From Pseudomonas thivervalensis (lineage in GTDB: Bacteria; Pseudomonadota; Gammaproteobacteria; Pseudomonadales; Pseudomonadaceae): a DNA stretch of 64,000 nucleotides. Positions 21,431-29,289 of this stretch are shown piece after piece; positions within the stretch are counted from its first letter, which is position 1, and every line of letters begins with the position of its first letter. The stretch spans positions 248,001 to 312,000 of the forward strand of contig NZ_LHVE01000012.1 in NCBI RefSeq assembly GCF_001269655.1. The letters are read 5' to 3'. The notes under the pieces are model-generated. The model made no database searches and was not told where the DNA came from. It saw only the letters and a program-made list of their open reading frames with translations. The translations under genes were made by a program, and so were the position numbers.

Positions 21431-21450
21431 TTATAGTAATTCTCATATAG
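21431..21450. promoter_or_regulatory. Possible Fur box upstream of fpvI
   Basis: The A/T-rich stretch TTATAGTAATTCTCATATAG lies about 95 bases upstream of the fpvI start. By hand alignment it agrees at roughly two-thirds of positions with the Fur consensus. Iron control of fpvI through Fur is expected from PAO1. Confidence 0.45.
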
Positions 21451-21517
21451 ATTTAAAGCGTTGGTTTGTATCAAGGCAGATTCGTTCATTTCTACTGGTG
21501 CCGAGCCAATCGCTTTT

Positions 21518-21652
21518 GTGGCGAGGGAGCTTGCTCCCGCTGGACTCGGTAGGAGCTGTCGAGCGAAGCGAGGCTGCGATCTTTCCGCTGCCAATTGAGT
21601 TCGAAGCGAAAGATCAAAAGATCGCAGCCTCGCTTCGCTCGACAGCTCCTAC
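21518..21652. repeat. Palindromic repeat (GTAGGAGCTG family) with one outer REP arm, in the 426-base gap 21337-21762
   Basis: A single GTGGCGAGGGAGCTTGCTCC arm at 21518 is followed by an inverted pair from GTAGGAGCTGTCGAGCGAAG (21549) to its complement ending at 21652. The gap 21337-21762 otherwise contains the Fur-like box and the pvdR PvdS box. No open frame resembling fpvR is present. Confidence 0.82.
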
Positions 21653-21671
21653 AGTAAGTATTTCATCCCGC

Positions 21672-21695
21672 TAAATTCCCGCCCGGAACGCTCGT
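21672..21695 (+). promoter_or_regulatory. PvdS-dependent promoter box of pvdR-pvdT-opmQ
   Basis: TAAAT at 21672-21676, a 16-base spacer, then CGT at 21693-21695, followed by the pvdR start 67 bases later. The spacing equals that of the other four boxes in this locus. Confidence 0.85.
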
Positions 21696-21762
21696 CTACC
21701 AGAACAGCCTCCCGTCCCGGCCCTCCGTGCGACGGGCCCGATATCACCGGCCGGAACCCTGC

Positions 21763-22911
21763 ATGAAACGTCCCCGCCCTACCCGACGCGCCTGGCTTCT
21801 CACCTTCGCCCTGCTTCCGGCCGTGGCCTTCGCCGCGTGGCAGGCAGTCGCGCCAAGCCGTGAGTCCCTGGTCACTGCCCCCGTCACCCGGGGCGATATT
21901 GAAAACAGCGTCACCGCCCTGGGCACTTTGCAACCGCGGCGTTATGTCGACGTCGGCGCCCAGGCGTCCGGACAGATCCAGAAGATCCATGTGGAAGCTG
22001 GCGACGAAGTGCGTGAAGGCCAACTGCTGGTGGAAATCGACCCGTCCACGCAAAAAGCCAAGCTCGACGCCGGGCGCTTTTCCATCGAGAACCTCAAGGC
22101 CCAGCTCCAGGAACAGCGCGCCCAGCACGACCTGGCGCAGCAGAAATTCCGTCGCCAGCAGCAGCTCAAGGCCGGCGGCGCCACCCGCGAGGAAGATGTG
22201 CAGACCGCTCAGGCCGAAGTACGGGCGACCCAGGCACGCATCGACATGTTCCAGGCCCAGATCCGCCAGGCCCAGGCCAGCCTGCGCAGCGACGAGGCCG
22301 AGCTGGGCTACACGCGCATCTATGCGCCGATGAGCGGCACCGTGGTCGCCGTCGGCGCCCGGGAAGGCCAGACCCTCAACGCCCAGCAGCAAACCCCACT
22401 GATCCTGCGCATCGCCCGGCTGTCGCCGATGACGGTCTGGGCCGAAGTCTCGGAAGCCGACATCGGCCACGTCAAGCCAGGCATGACCGCCTACTTCACC
22501 ACCCTGGCCGGCGGCAACCGGCGCTGGAGCAGCACCGTGCGCCAGATCCTCCCGGTGCCGCCGCGCCCGCTGGAAGCCAGCCAGGGTGGCAGCCCCACCG
22601 GTGGGCGCAGCGGCAGCGAGCGGGTGGTGCTCTACACCGTGTTGCTGGATGTCGACAACGCCGACCGCGCCTTGATGACCGACATGACCGCCCAGGTGTT
22701 TTTTGTTGCCGCCCAAGCCAAGGACGTGTTGACCGTGCCCATCGCCGCCTTGCAGGAGGCCGGCCAGGTGCAGGTGCTGGCCGACAATGGCGATGTCCAG
22801 CCACGCACCGTTCGCACCGGCGTGAGCGATCGGCTGCGTACCGAAATTCTCGACGGCCTGAGCGAAGGCGACCAGGTGCTGATCGGCCCGGCCAGCGGCA
22901 GCGGAGGCTGA
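21763..22911 (+). CDS. pvdR: Periplasmic adaptor of the PvdRT-OpmQ pyoverdine efflux pump
   Basis: A 382-residue membrane-fusion protein of the MacA type. It has an N-terminal membrane anchor (about residues 8-27), a lipoyl/barrel-sandwich half (GDIENSVTALGTLQPRRYVDVGAQ), a long coiled-coil hairpin around residues 95-175 rich in Gln, Ala and Arg, then a beta-barrel domain. It links the inner-membrane PvdT to the outer-membrane OpmQ. This pump exports newly made pyoverdine and recycles it from the periplasm. I start at the ATG at 21763 with GGAA upstream; a frame opening at 21727 has no supporting site. The stop codon abuts the pvdT start. Confidence 0.93.
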   Translation: MKRPRPTRRAWLLTFALLPAVAFAAWQAVAPSRESLVTAPVTRGDIENSVTALGTLQPRRYVDVGAQASGQIQKIHVEAGDEVREGQLLVEIDPSTQKAKLDAGRFSIENLKAQLQEQRAQHDLAQQKFRRQQQLKAGGATREEDVQTAQAEVRATQARIDMFQAQIRQAQASLRSDEAELGYTRIYAPMSGTVVAVGAREGQTLNAQQQTPLILRIARLSPMTVWAEVSEADIGHVKPGMTAYFTTLAGGNRRWSSTVRQILPVPPRPLEASQGGSPTGGRSGSERVVLYTVLLDVDNADRALMTDMTAQVFFVAAQAKDVLTVPIAALQEAGQVQVLADNGDVQPRTVRTGVSDRLRTEILDGLSEGDQVLIGPASGSGG

Positions 22912-24882
22912 ATGAACACGCCCCTGATCGAACTGCGGGACATTCGCAAGGCCTACGGCGGTGGCGACAGCCCTCGGGTGGAAGTGCTACGCGGCATCGA
23001 CTTGTCCATTCATGCTGGGGAATTCCTGGCAATTGTCGGGGCGTCCGGCTCCGGTAAATCCACCTTGATGAACATCCTCGGCTGCCTCGACCGCCCCACC
23101 CGTGGCGAGTACCGTTTCGCCGGCGAAGACGTCGCCGGCCTCGGCAGTGACGAACTGGCTTGGCTGCGGCGCGAAGCCTTCGGTTTCGTGTTCCAGGGTT
23201 ATCACTTGATTCCTTCCGGCACCGCCCAGGAAAACGTCGAGATGCCGGCCATCTATGCCGGCACCTCCGCCGCCGAGCGCCACGCCCGAGCCAGCGCCCT
23301 GCTCGAGCGCCTGGGCCTGGCCAGCCGCACTGGCAACCGCCCGCATCAGTTGTCCGGCGGCCAGCAGCAGCGGGTGTCGATTGCCCGGGCCTTGATGAAC
23401 GGCGGCCACATCATCCTCGCCGACGAACCCACCGGCGCCCTCGACAGCCAGAGCGGCATCGAGGTCATGGCGTTGCTCGACGAACTGGCGAGCCAAGGCC
23501 ACGTGGTGATCCTGATCACCCACGACCGCGAAGTGGCGGCCCGGGCCAAGCGCATCATCGAGATCCGCGATGGGTTGATCATCAGTGACAGCGCCACCGC
23601 TTTGCCCCACGACGTGCAAGCCAATCCAAAGGCATTGCAAGCCGTGGACCTGCGCCAGCGCCTGAGCGCCGGCAGCGAACACAACGGCGCCTGGAAAGGT
23701 GAGCTGGTGGACGCGGTGCAGGCGGCATGGCGGGTGATGTGGATCAACCGCTTTCGCACCGCCCTGACCCTGCTCGGCATCGTCATCGGCGTGGCCTCGG
23801 TGGTGGTGATGCTGGCCGTGGGCGAAGGCAGCAAGCGCCAGGTCATGGCCCAGATGGGCGCGTTCGGCTCGAACATCATCTACCTCAACGGCAGCGCGCC
23901 CACGCCGCGCGCCGCCAAGGGCATCATCAGCGAATACGACCTGGCCGCCCTCGCCGCCCTGCCCGAAGTGCAGCGCATCATGCCGGTCAACGGCGCCGAA
24001 GCCAGCGTGCGGTTCGGCAACCTCGACCACACCAGCTACGTCGGCGGCAACGACACCAATTTCCCGATCATCTTCAATTGGCCGGTGGCCGAGGGCAGCT
24101 ACTTCAGCGAGGCCGACGAACGCAGCGCGGCGGCAGTGGCGGTGATCGGCCACAAGGTCCGGCAGAAACTGCTCAAGGACGTCGCCGACCCCATCGGCCG
24201 TTACATCCTGATCGAGAACATGCCGTTCCAGGTGGTCGGCGTACTGGCGGAAAAAGGCGCCAGCTCCGGGGATTCGGACGCCGACAATCGTGTCGCCATC
24301 CCTTACTCCGCCGCCAGTGTGCGGCTGTTCGGCACCCGTCATCCCGAGTACGTGGTGATTGCCGCGCGGGACGCCGGCAAGGTCAAGGAGGCCGAACAGG
24401 CGGTCTCCCGCACCCTGTTGCGCCTGCACGACGGCAAGCAGGATTTCGAGCTGACCAACAACGCCGCGATGATCCAGGCCGAGGCCCGCACCCAAGGCAC
24501 GCTGTCGCTGATGCTCGGGGCCATCGCGGCGATTTCGCTGTTGGTGGGCGGCATCGGCGTGATGAACATCATGCTCATGACCGTGCGCGAACGCACTCGC
24601 GAGATCGGCATCCGCATGGCCACCGGCGCCCGCCAGCGCGACATCCTGCGCCAATTCCTCACCGAAGCGGTGATGCTCTCGGTGGTCGGCGGCCTCGCCG
24701 GCATCGGCCTGGCCCTGCTGGTGGGCGGCGCCTTGCTGCTGGGCAAGATCGCCGTGGCCTTCGAATGGCTGGCGGTGTTCGGCGCCTTCGGCTGCGCCCT
24801 GGTCACCGGCGTTGTCTTCGGTTTCATGCCCGCCCGCAAGGCCGCCCGCCTCGACCCGGTCGCGGCCCTCACCAGTGAATGA
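22912..24882 (+). CDS. pvdT: MacB-type ABC transporter of the PvdRT-OpmQ pump
   Basis: A 656-residue fusion of ATPase and permease. The N-terminal nucleotide-binding domain has Walker A GASGSGKST near residues 42-50, signature LSGGQQQR and Walker B VILADEPTGALD-type sequence. A first transmembrane helix (near 280-300) is followed by a large periplasmic domain and three C-terminal helices, with the MacB-FtsX pattern LVGGIGVMNIMLMTVRERTREIGIRMATGA. It works with PvdR and OpmQ. It begins immediately after the pvdR stop and its stop overlaps the region just before opmQ, so the three genes are one operon. Confidence 0.95.
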   Translation: MNTPLIELRDIRKAYGGGDSPRVEVLRGIDLSIHAGEFLAIVGASGSGKSTLMNILGCLDRPTRGEYRFAGEDVAGLGSDELAWLRREAFGFVFQGYHLIPSGTAQENVEMPAIYAGTSAAERHARASALLERLGLASRTGNRPHQLSGGQQQRVSIARALMNGGHIILADEPTGALDSQSGIEVMALLDELASQGHVVILITHDREVAARAKRIIEIRDGLIISDSATALPHDVQANPKALQAVDLRQRLSAGSEHNGAWKGELVDAVQAAWRVMWINRFRTALTLLGIVIGVASVVVMLAVGEGSKRQVMAQMGAFGSNIIYLNGSAPTPRAAKGIISEYDLAALAALPEVQRIMPVNGAEASVRFGNLDHTSYVGGNDTNFPIIFNWPVAEGSYFSEADERSAAAVAVIGHKVRQKLLKDVADPIGRYILIENMPFQVVGVLAEKGASSGDSDADNRVAIPYSAASVRLFGTRHPEYVVIAARDAGKVKEAEQAVSRTLLRLHDGKQDFELTNNAAMIQAEARTQGTLSLMLGAIAAISLLVGGIGVMNIMLMTVRERTREIGIRMATGARQRDILRQFLTEAVMLSVVGGLAGIGLALLVGGALLLGKIAVAFEWLAVFGAFGCALVTGVVFGFMPARKAARLDPVAALTSE

Positions 24883-24892
24883 ACCCTACTTT

Positions 24893-26287
24893 ATGAAAGC
24901 GCACCTGACCCTCCTGGCCGCCAGCCTGTTGCTGGCGGCCTGCGCCACCCCGGCGTCGGCACCGGACAGCGGCATCCAGCCGCCATCGACCTGGCAGAAT
25001 CTTGATACGCCCAGCGCCCGAGCGGATAACCAGCAATGGTGGACACACTTCGGCAGCCCGCAATTGAACCGTTTGATCGAACAAGCGCGCCTGGACAGCC
25101 ACGACCTGGCCGCCGCCATGGCCCGGGTGCGCCAGGCCCAAGCCAGCGCGGTGATTGCCGGCGCGCCGTTGTTGCCAGCCGTCACGGCCGGGCTCAACGG
25201 CAATCGCCAGGAATTGTTGCGCGGCAAGGGCTACAGCCAACTGGACGTCGACCGGGATAACCGCACCATCGATTACTACGACGCCAACCTCAGCGCCACC
25301 TATGAGCTGGATTTCTGGGGTGGCAAGCGGGCGGCCCGGGACAGTGCGCTGAAGACCTTGGCGGCCAGCCAGTTCGACCGCGCGACGGTGGAGTTGACCC
25401 TGCTCAGCGGCATCGCCAACAGCTACACGCAGGCGCTATCCCTGCGCGAGCAACAGCGCATCGCCGAACAGAACCTGGACAACGCCCAGCGTGTGCTCGA
25501 CCTGGTCCAGACCCGCTACGACGCCGGCAGCGCCACGGCCCTGGAACTGTCCCAGCAAAAAAGCCTGGTGGCGGCCCAAGAGCGCCGGTTGCCCCAGGTG
25601 CAGCAACAGGCCCGCGAAGCGTTGATCACCCTGGCGACGCTGCTGGGGCACCCGGTGCAGTCGGTCACACTCGACGACGATAATTTCGACCGCCTGCACT
25701 GGCCCGCCATCGATGCCGGCGTGCCCAGCGACTTGCTGCGCCGCCGCCCGGACATCGCCGCCGCCGAAGCACGCCTCGCCGCCGCCCAGGCCGATATCAG
25801 CGTGGCCCGCGCCGCCATGCTGCCCACCATGACCCTGGGCTTGAGCCTCGGCACGGGTGCCGACATCGCCGACCAGTTGCTGCGCAACAACGTCTACAAC
25901 CTCACGGCCGGCGTCGCCGCTCCGATCTTCAACAACGGCCGCCTGAAGGCCGAACGGGACAAAGCCACCGCCCGGCAAGAGGAGCTGCTGGAGCTCTATC
26001 GCGCCGCCATCATCAACGGCTTCGCCGACGTCGAAAAAGCCCTGAACGGCATCCACGGCCTGGACCGTCAGCGGCAATGGCAAAGCGAAGAACTGCACCA
26101 GGCCCAGACCGCCTTCGACATCGCCCAACGCCGCTACCAGGCCGGCGCCGAGGACCTGCTCACCGTACTGGAAACCCAACGCACGCTATATGCCGCCCAG
26201 GACATGAACGTGCAATTGCGATTGGCGCGGGTGCAGGCGAGTGTGGCGTTGTACAAGGCGTTGGGTGGGGGTTGGCGGGTGATGTAG
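24893..26287 (+). CDS. opmQ: Outer-membrane efflux lipoprotein OpmQ
   Basis: A 464-residue TolC/NodT-type outer-membrane channel. The signal peptide ends in the lipobox LLLAAC, so the mature protein should be lipid-anchored at the Cys. Two homologous halves contain the usual DLAAAMARVRQAQA and ARAAMLPTMTLGLSLG-type helices and beta segments, including LLRRRPDIAAAEARLAAAQADI. It forms the exit duct of the PvdRT pump. The start at 24893 is the one that gives a good signal peptide; the frame is open further upstream within pvdT, but that extension is not a signal sequence. Confidence 0.94.
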   Translation: MKAHLTLLAASLLLAACATPASAPDSGIQPPSTWQNLDTPSARADNQQWWTHFGSPQLNRLIEQARLDSHDLAAAMARVRQAQASAVIAGAPLLPAVTAGLNGNRQELLRGKGYSQLDVDRDNRTIDYYDANLSATYELDFWGGKRAARDSALKTLAASQFDRATVELTLLSGIANSYTQALSLREQQRIAEQNLDNAQRVLDLVQTRYDAGSATALELSQQKSLVAAQERRLPQVQQQAREALITLATLLGHPVQSVTLDDDNFDRLHWPAIDAGVPSDLLRRRPDIAAAEARLAAAQADISVARAAMLPTMTLGLSLGTGADIADQLLRNNVYNLTAGVAAPIFNNGRLKAERDKATARQEELLELYRAAIINGFADVEKALNGIHGLDRQRQWQSEELHQAQTAFDIAQRRYQAGAEDLLTVLETQRTLYAAQDMNVQLRLARVQASVALYKALGGGWRVM

Positions 26288-26305
26288 GCCCCAGGCTCAT
26301 CTTTC

Positions 26306-26414
26306 GATCGTTCCCACGCTCCGCGTGGGAATGCCTCTACGGACGCTCTGCGTTCGGCTCTCTGGGACGCGGAGCGTCCCCGGCTGCATTCCCACGCGGA
26401 GCGTGGGAACGATC
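26306..26414 (+). repeat. 109-nt palindromic element, copy 1 (inverted relative to copy at 27298)
   Basis: The element runs from GATCGTTCCCACGCTCCGCG to the inverted GCGGAGCGTGGGAACGATC. Its interior carries a second inverted pair, GGACGCTCTGCG and CGCGGAGCGTCC. A second copy of the same length lies in opposite orientation at 27298-27406. It starts 19 bases after opmQ. Confidence 0.88.
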
Positions 26415-26575
26415 AGTAATGGTGTTCGGCTTTGGTTCTGTTTATCGGGCCATGTAGGACTCCCGAGCGAGGCTACGTTGCCTTGCGTCATTGCCTACAA
26501 CTACGCCAGAATCCGCCGGCTTGTGCGCTTGGCACCCCATCGATAACTTGTTCCCTGTCACTGCCCATCAGTGAT

Positions 26576-26709
26576 CGGGTCTGCAAGCCCGACGAAATAC
26601 CAGGCGCATAGCCACAAGCCAATCGACACATCCGTGTCGCTCAATGGCGGCTGTGTGCGGGAGACCTTCGGGTCTGCCGGGTTCCTGGTTTCCCGGTCTT
26701 GCAGACCCG
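26576..26709 (+). ncRNA. Candidate structured RNA leader upstream of the DUF6124-type gene
   Basis: Several perfect stems are visible by eye. A closing stem pairs GGGTCTGCAAG (26577-26587) with CTTGCAGACCC (26698-26708). Three internal hairpins lie between them: CGACAC-ATCC-GTGTCG (26624-26639), AGACC-TTCG-GGTCT with a UUCG-type tetraloop (26662-26675), and CCGGG/CCCGG (677-681 with 692-696 in the 26,000s). The left end can also form a local CGGG...CCCG hairpin, so alternative folds exist. It precedes the small gene at 26779 on the same strand. Whether it is a leader, a separate RNA or a DNA-level element is not shown by sequence alone. Confidence 0.5.
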
Positions 26710-26715
26710 CGCATA

Positions 26716-26751
26716 GCTGCCACCCATCATCTGCAAGTGATGTATGGCAGC
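26716..26751 (+). other. Stem-loop just upstream of the DUF6124-type gene
   Basis: GCTGCCA (26716-26722) pairs with TGGCAGC (26745-26751), and inside it CATCA pairs with TGATG around a TCTGCAAG loop. The loop repeats the CTGCAAG sequence of the upstream closing stem. It ends about 15 bases before the ribosome-binding AGGAG of the next gene, so it could influence translation. Confidence 0.6.
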
Positions 26752-26778
26752 GCCCTTTGAATAATCAGGAGCTGCACC

Positions 26779-27105
26779 ATGTTCAAGATCACCCCCAATC
26801 CCCCCGAAGACGATTCCAAAAAACTCGACGAAGCCGCCGACCGCGCCCTCTCCTACTACCTCGACCCCAAGCCTGAAAAGCCCACGCCATCACCGGGCCA
26901 GTTGTTCACCGTTGCAGAGAGTGCGGATTTGGAATGCCTGCTGGCCAACCTCAGCGAAACCCTCGCCTCGGTCAACGTCATGGCCAACGAACTGGCCTTT
27001 GATCTGGAAGGCGCACGGCGGAGTTTTGCCTTGGGGATCCAGCAGATGGTCGAGCTGAGTGAACTGCTGGCGAACCGGGCCCTGGACATCGCCGCGCCGC
27101 GCTAA
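26779..27105 (+). CDS. Small hypothetical protein (DUF6124/DUF3077-like)
   Basis: A 108-residue soluble protein with no transmembrane segment or signal peptide. The N-terminal third is acidic and Pro-rich (NPPEDDSKKLDEAADRALSYYL). The C-terminal two-thirds look helical (AESADLECLLANLSETLASVNVMANELAFDLEGARRSFALGIQQMVELSELLANRALD). It resembles a family of small uncharacterised Pseudomonas proteins that I know as DUF6124 or DUF3077; the function is unknown. AGGAG precedes the ATG. It sits between opmQ and pvdP, genes that are adjacent in PAO1, and is bracketed by inverted copies of a 109-nt repeat, so it looks inserted. Confidence 0.75.
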   Translation: MFKITPNPPEDDSKKLDEAADRALSYYLDPKPEKPTPSPGQLFTVAESADLECLLANLSETLASVNVMANELAFDLEGARRSFALGIQQMVELSELLANRALDIAAPR

Positions 27106-27136
27106 GCACCCGCCTCATTGTGCTGAGCTACGTCCC

Positions 27137-27269
27137 GTAGGAGCTGACGAGTGCAACGAGGCTGCGATCTTTCCCCTGACGCTTGAGTCCCAAGCGAAAG
27201 ATCAAAAGATCGCAGCCTTCGGCAGCTCCTACAGGGTACAGCCCAGCGGGAGCAAGCTCCCTCGCCACA
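27137..27269. repeat. Palindromic repeat (GTAGGAGCTG family) with one outer REP arm
   Basis: The inverted pair spans 27137-27232, with a GCGATCTTTCCCCTGACGCTT interior. It is followed by a single outer arm AGCGGGAGCAAGCTCCCTCG at 27246-27269. It fills much of the 320-base gap 27106-27425, together with the 109-nt element that follows. Confidence 0.82.
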
Positions 27270-27297
27270 AAAGCAGCCATCTATACAGCCCGAGCTT

Positions 27298-27406
27298 GAT
27301 CGTTCCCACGCTCCGCGTGGGAACGCAGCCAGGGACGCTCTGCGTCCCAAAGAGCCGAACGCAGAGCGTCCGTAGAGGCATTCCCACGCAGAGCGTGGGA
27401 ACGATC
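27298..27406 (-). repeat. 109-nt palindromic element, copy 2 (inverted)
   Basis: Same length and near-identical sequence to 26306-26414 but reverse-complemented. The asymmetric interior (GCAGCCAGGGACGCTCTGCG then GAACGCAGAGCGTCCGTAGA) shows the orientation. It lies 19 bases from the 3' end of pvdP. Confidence 0.88.
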
Positions 27407-27425
27407 AGTATCCAGCTAGGAAGGG

Positions 27426-29042
27426 TTAAACCGGCTTGGACTTGAGATTACGCGCATACCAAGGCCGCTGCGGCACGCGGCGGAACAGTTCGGAGAGCTT
27501 CTTGTCATCGCTGCCGAAGGTGATGCGCAACGCCAGCTTCATGGTTTCCGGGTCCATCTCCACCGAGCGGCCCACCTGCAGCCCCGGCGTGGTGCTGCAA
27601 CCGTGGGTGTCCGGGCCCAGCCAGGGGTCGGCGATTTCGACCCAGCGGCCCGGGGCGAACCAGGGCACGCCGTTGACGTCGAGCCGGCTCACTTCTCCCG
27701 GATGGAAACGGTCGTGGGCACGGAACCAGTCTTCGAGGCGGTCGTCGATCCAGCCGTGGAAGGCCCAGAACACCGGGCTCACGTGGGAGGAAAACGGATC
27801 ACCGAGGAAGTCGTTTTCCGGGGCATACCAGCGCGCGGCGAAGTCCGCCGGGTCGCGGGCGAACGGCACCGGGTGGCCGTTGGACGGGTCACGGGGCACC
27901 GAGGCCCAACGCATGTGCAGCCAGTCGTGCAGGCCCAATTCCACTTCCGAACCGAACTGGCCCAGGGTCAGTTTCGACAGATAGCGCGGGTCGCGGTAGC
28001 GCGATTCCCAGACCTGGAAATTGCTGTGATAGGTCTCGGCGGTCTTGATGTCGCTGACCCACTGGGCGTACTGCTCGTCGCCATCGGCCAGCCAGGTCGG
28101 CGGCAAGGCCGTGCCGTCGTGGTTGTCGAGGTAGCGGGCGAACCCCAGGCGATCGCGTTCCAGTTCCGGTTGCGGCAAGGGGAAGCGCGGCCACGACGGC
28201 AGCGGTTGGAACGAGCGTGCAGTGCCGAGCATGTGCCGGTGCATGAAAAAGAAGTCCACGCCCGAGCCGTTGCGATCCTTGCGCGGGCCGCGGGCGTCAC
28301 GTTCCTGATCCCGTGGGCCGGGCTGCCAGCCGATGCCACGCAGGGCATTGCGCTTGTCCTCGTCCAGGGTGTGCCATTTGTCCCGCGAGGCGTGCCAGAG
28401 CTGGTGAAACAGCCGATGCTCGGGCGATACCAGCCAGGCCAGCAACGCCGGATTCAGCGGCGTGCGTTCCCGGGCCTCGGGGAAGCGCTGCTTGACGGCG
28501 ATGAAATGATTGTCCTGCTCAGGCAACGCCAAGGGACGGTCCAGGCGCAACACGCGACCGCTGAGGGTAGCGCTGCCGGCATTGCCGAAACCGGCCCAGA
28601 CTTCGTCCAGGGTCATGATGAATTCATAGTCCGGCGCATCGCGTTGGGTTCCTATCAGCCGCCAGCCCAGTTGCTTCGGGTCGGTGCCGGCCAGGTCGCC
28701 CAGCACCCGGTAACGTGGTTCATCGGCACCGCGCAAGCGTTCAGCGGTGTCGAGGTAACCCACCAGGCCACGGCCCCTCTGGCCGATATCGAGGAAGACC
28801 TGCAGGTCGTCCCGGGGCAAACCTTCGAGGCCGGCGTCGCGGCCGGTGAAACGGATCGTCCAGATACCCCGCAACGTATCGGCCCGGCGCTGGCCCGCCA
28901 CGTCGGCCACGTCGAACGAGGCCTCGCCGGGGGTGATGGTCGGGTCCGGTCGGGTCAGTTCGCGATGCCCGTAATACACCGCAGGCACGGCGGCACCGGT
29001 CAGCGCCAGGCCTGCCATGAACCATCGTCGAGAAATCGTCAT
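27426..29042 (-). CDS. pvdP: Tyrosinase PvdP of pyoverdine chromophore maturation
   Basis: A 538-residue exported copper enzyme that oxidises and cyclises the D-Tyr/Dab part of ferribactin to the dihydropyoverdine chromophore in the periplasm. A twin-arginine signal is seen at the N-terminus (SRRWFMAGLALTGAA). Candidate copper histidines are H268 and H270 (FFMHRHMLG) for one site and H372, H376 and H429 (LHDWLHMRW, FWAFHGWIDDRLEDW) for the other. The C-terminal WYARNL segment places Tyr529 where PAO1 PvdP has a lid tyrosine. Length and motifs agree with PvdP. A PvdS box is found upstream, divergent from the pvdM promoter. Confidence 0.95.
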   Translation of the reverse strand: MTISRRWFMAGLALTGAAVPAVYYGHRELTRPDPTITPGEASFDVADVAGQRRADTLRGIWTIRFTGRDAGLEGLPRDDLQVFLDIGQRGRGLVGYLDTAERLRGADEPRYRVLGDLAGTDPKQLGWRLIGTQRDAPDYEFIMTLDEVWAGFGNAGSATLSGRVLRLDRPLALPEQDNHFIAVKQRFPEARERTPLNPALLAWLVSPEHRLFHQLWHASRDKWHTLDEDKRNALRGIGWQPGPRDQERDARGPRKDRNGSGVDFFFMHRHMLGTARSFQPLPSWPRFPLPQPELERDRLGFARYLDNHDGTALPPTWLADGDEQYAQWVSDIKTAETYHSNFQVWESRYRDPRYLSKLTLGQFGSEVELGLHDWLHMRWASVPRDPSNGHPVPFARDPADFAARWYAPENDFLGDPFSSHVSPVFWAFHGWIDDRLEDWFRAHDRFHPGEVSRLDVNGVPWFAPGRWVEIADPWLGPDTHGCSTTPGLQVGRSVEMDPETMKLALRITFGSDDKKLSELFRRVPQRPWYARNLKSKPV

Positions 29043-29088
29043 TGCCTTACCTGTGTCCAGCCCTGGAGCGGGCTTTATCCAAGCTAGA

Positions 29089-29112
29089 ACGAGGGGTGGG
29101 CTGACAAATTTA
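29089..29112 (-). promoter_or_regulatory. PvdS-dependent promoter box of pvdP
   Basis: Minus-strand TAAAT at 29112-29108, 16-base spacer, CGT at 29091-29089, about 47 bases before the pvdP start codon. Confidence 0.85.
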
Positions 29113-29133
29113 TAGGCAGCTGTGAGGGCCTCA

Positions 29134-29156
29134 TCGCGAGCAGGCTCGCTCCCACA
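29134..29156 (-). repeat. Solitary REP sequence in the pvdP/pvdM divergent promoter region
   Basis: A single REP half, TCGCGAGCAGGCTCGCTCCC plus ACA, without an inverted partner. It lies between the two divergent PvdS boxes and may insulate the two promoters. Confidence 0.8.
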
Positions 29157-29203
29157 GTGGATTTGAGTACCTTCGCCAGAAATGGGTGGGTTTCAAGGCC
29201 GCC

Positions 29204-29227
29204 TAAATTTCCCGCCCGATCACTCGT
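29204..29227 (+). promoter_or_regulatory. PvdS-dependent promoter box of pvdM-pvdN-pvdO
   Basis: TAAAT at 29204-29208, 16-base spacer, CGT at 29225-29227, 63 bases before the pvdM start. Confidence 0.85.
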
Positions 29228-29289
29228 TCTCCCCAGATAGCAAAGGCCCCGCGCCTGTCCTTCCAAGGCGAATCTGACTGAGATCGGCA

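Noticed and set aside
26576..26709. Integron-type attC site
   Set aside because: The inverted ends lack the conserved core sites (GTTRRRY and its partner), and no integrase or cassette array is present. A structured RNA fits better.
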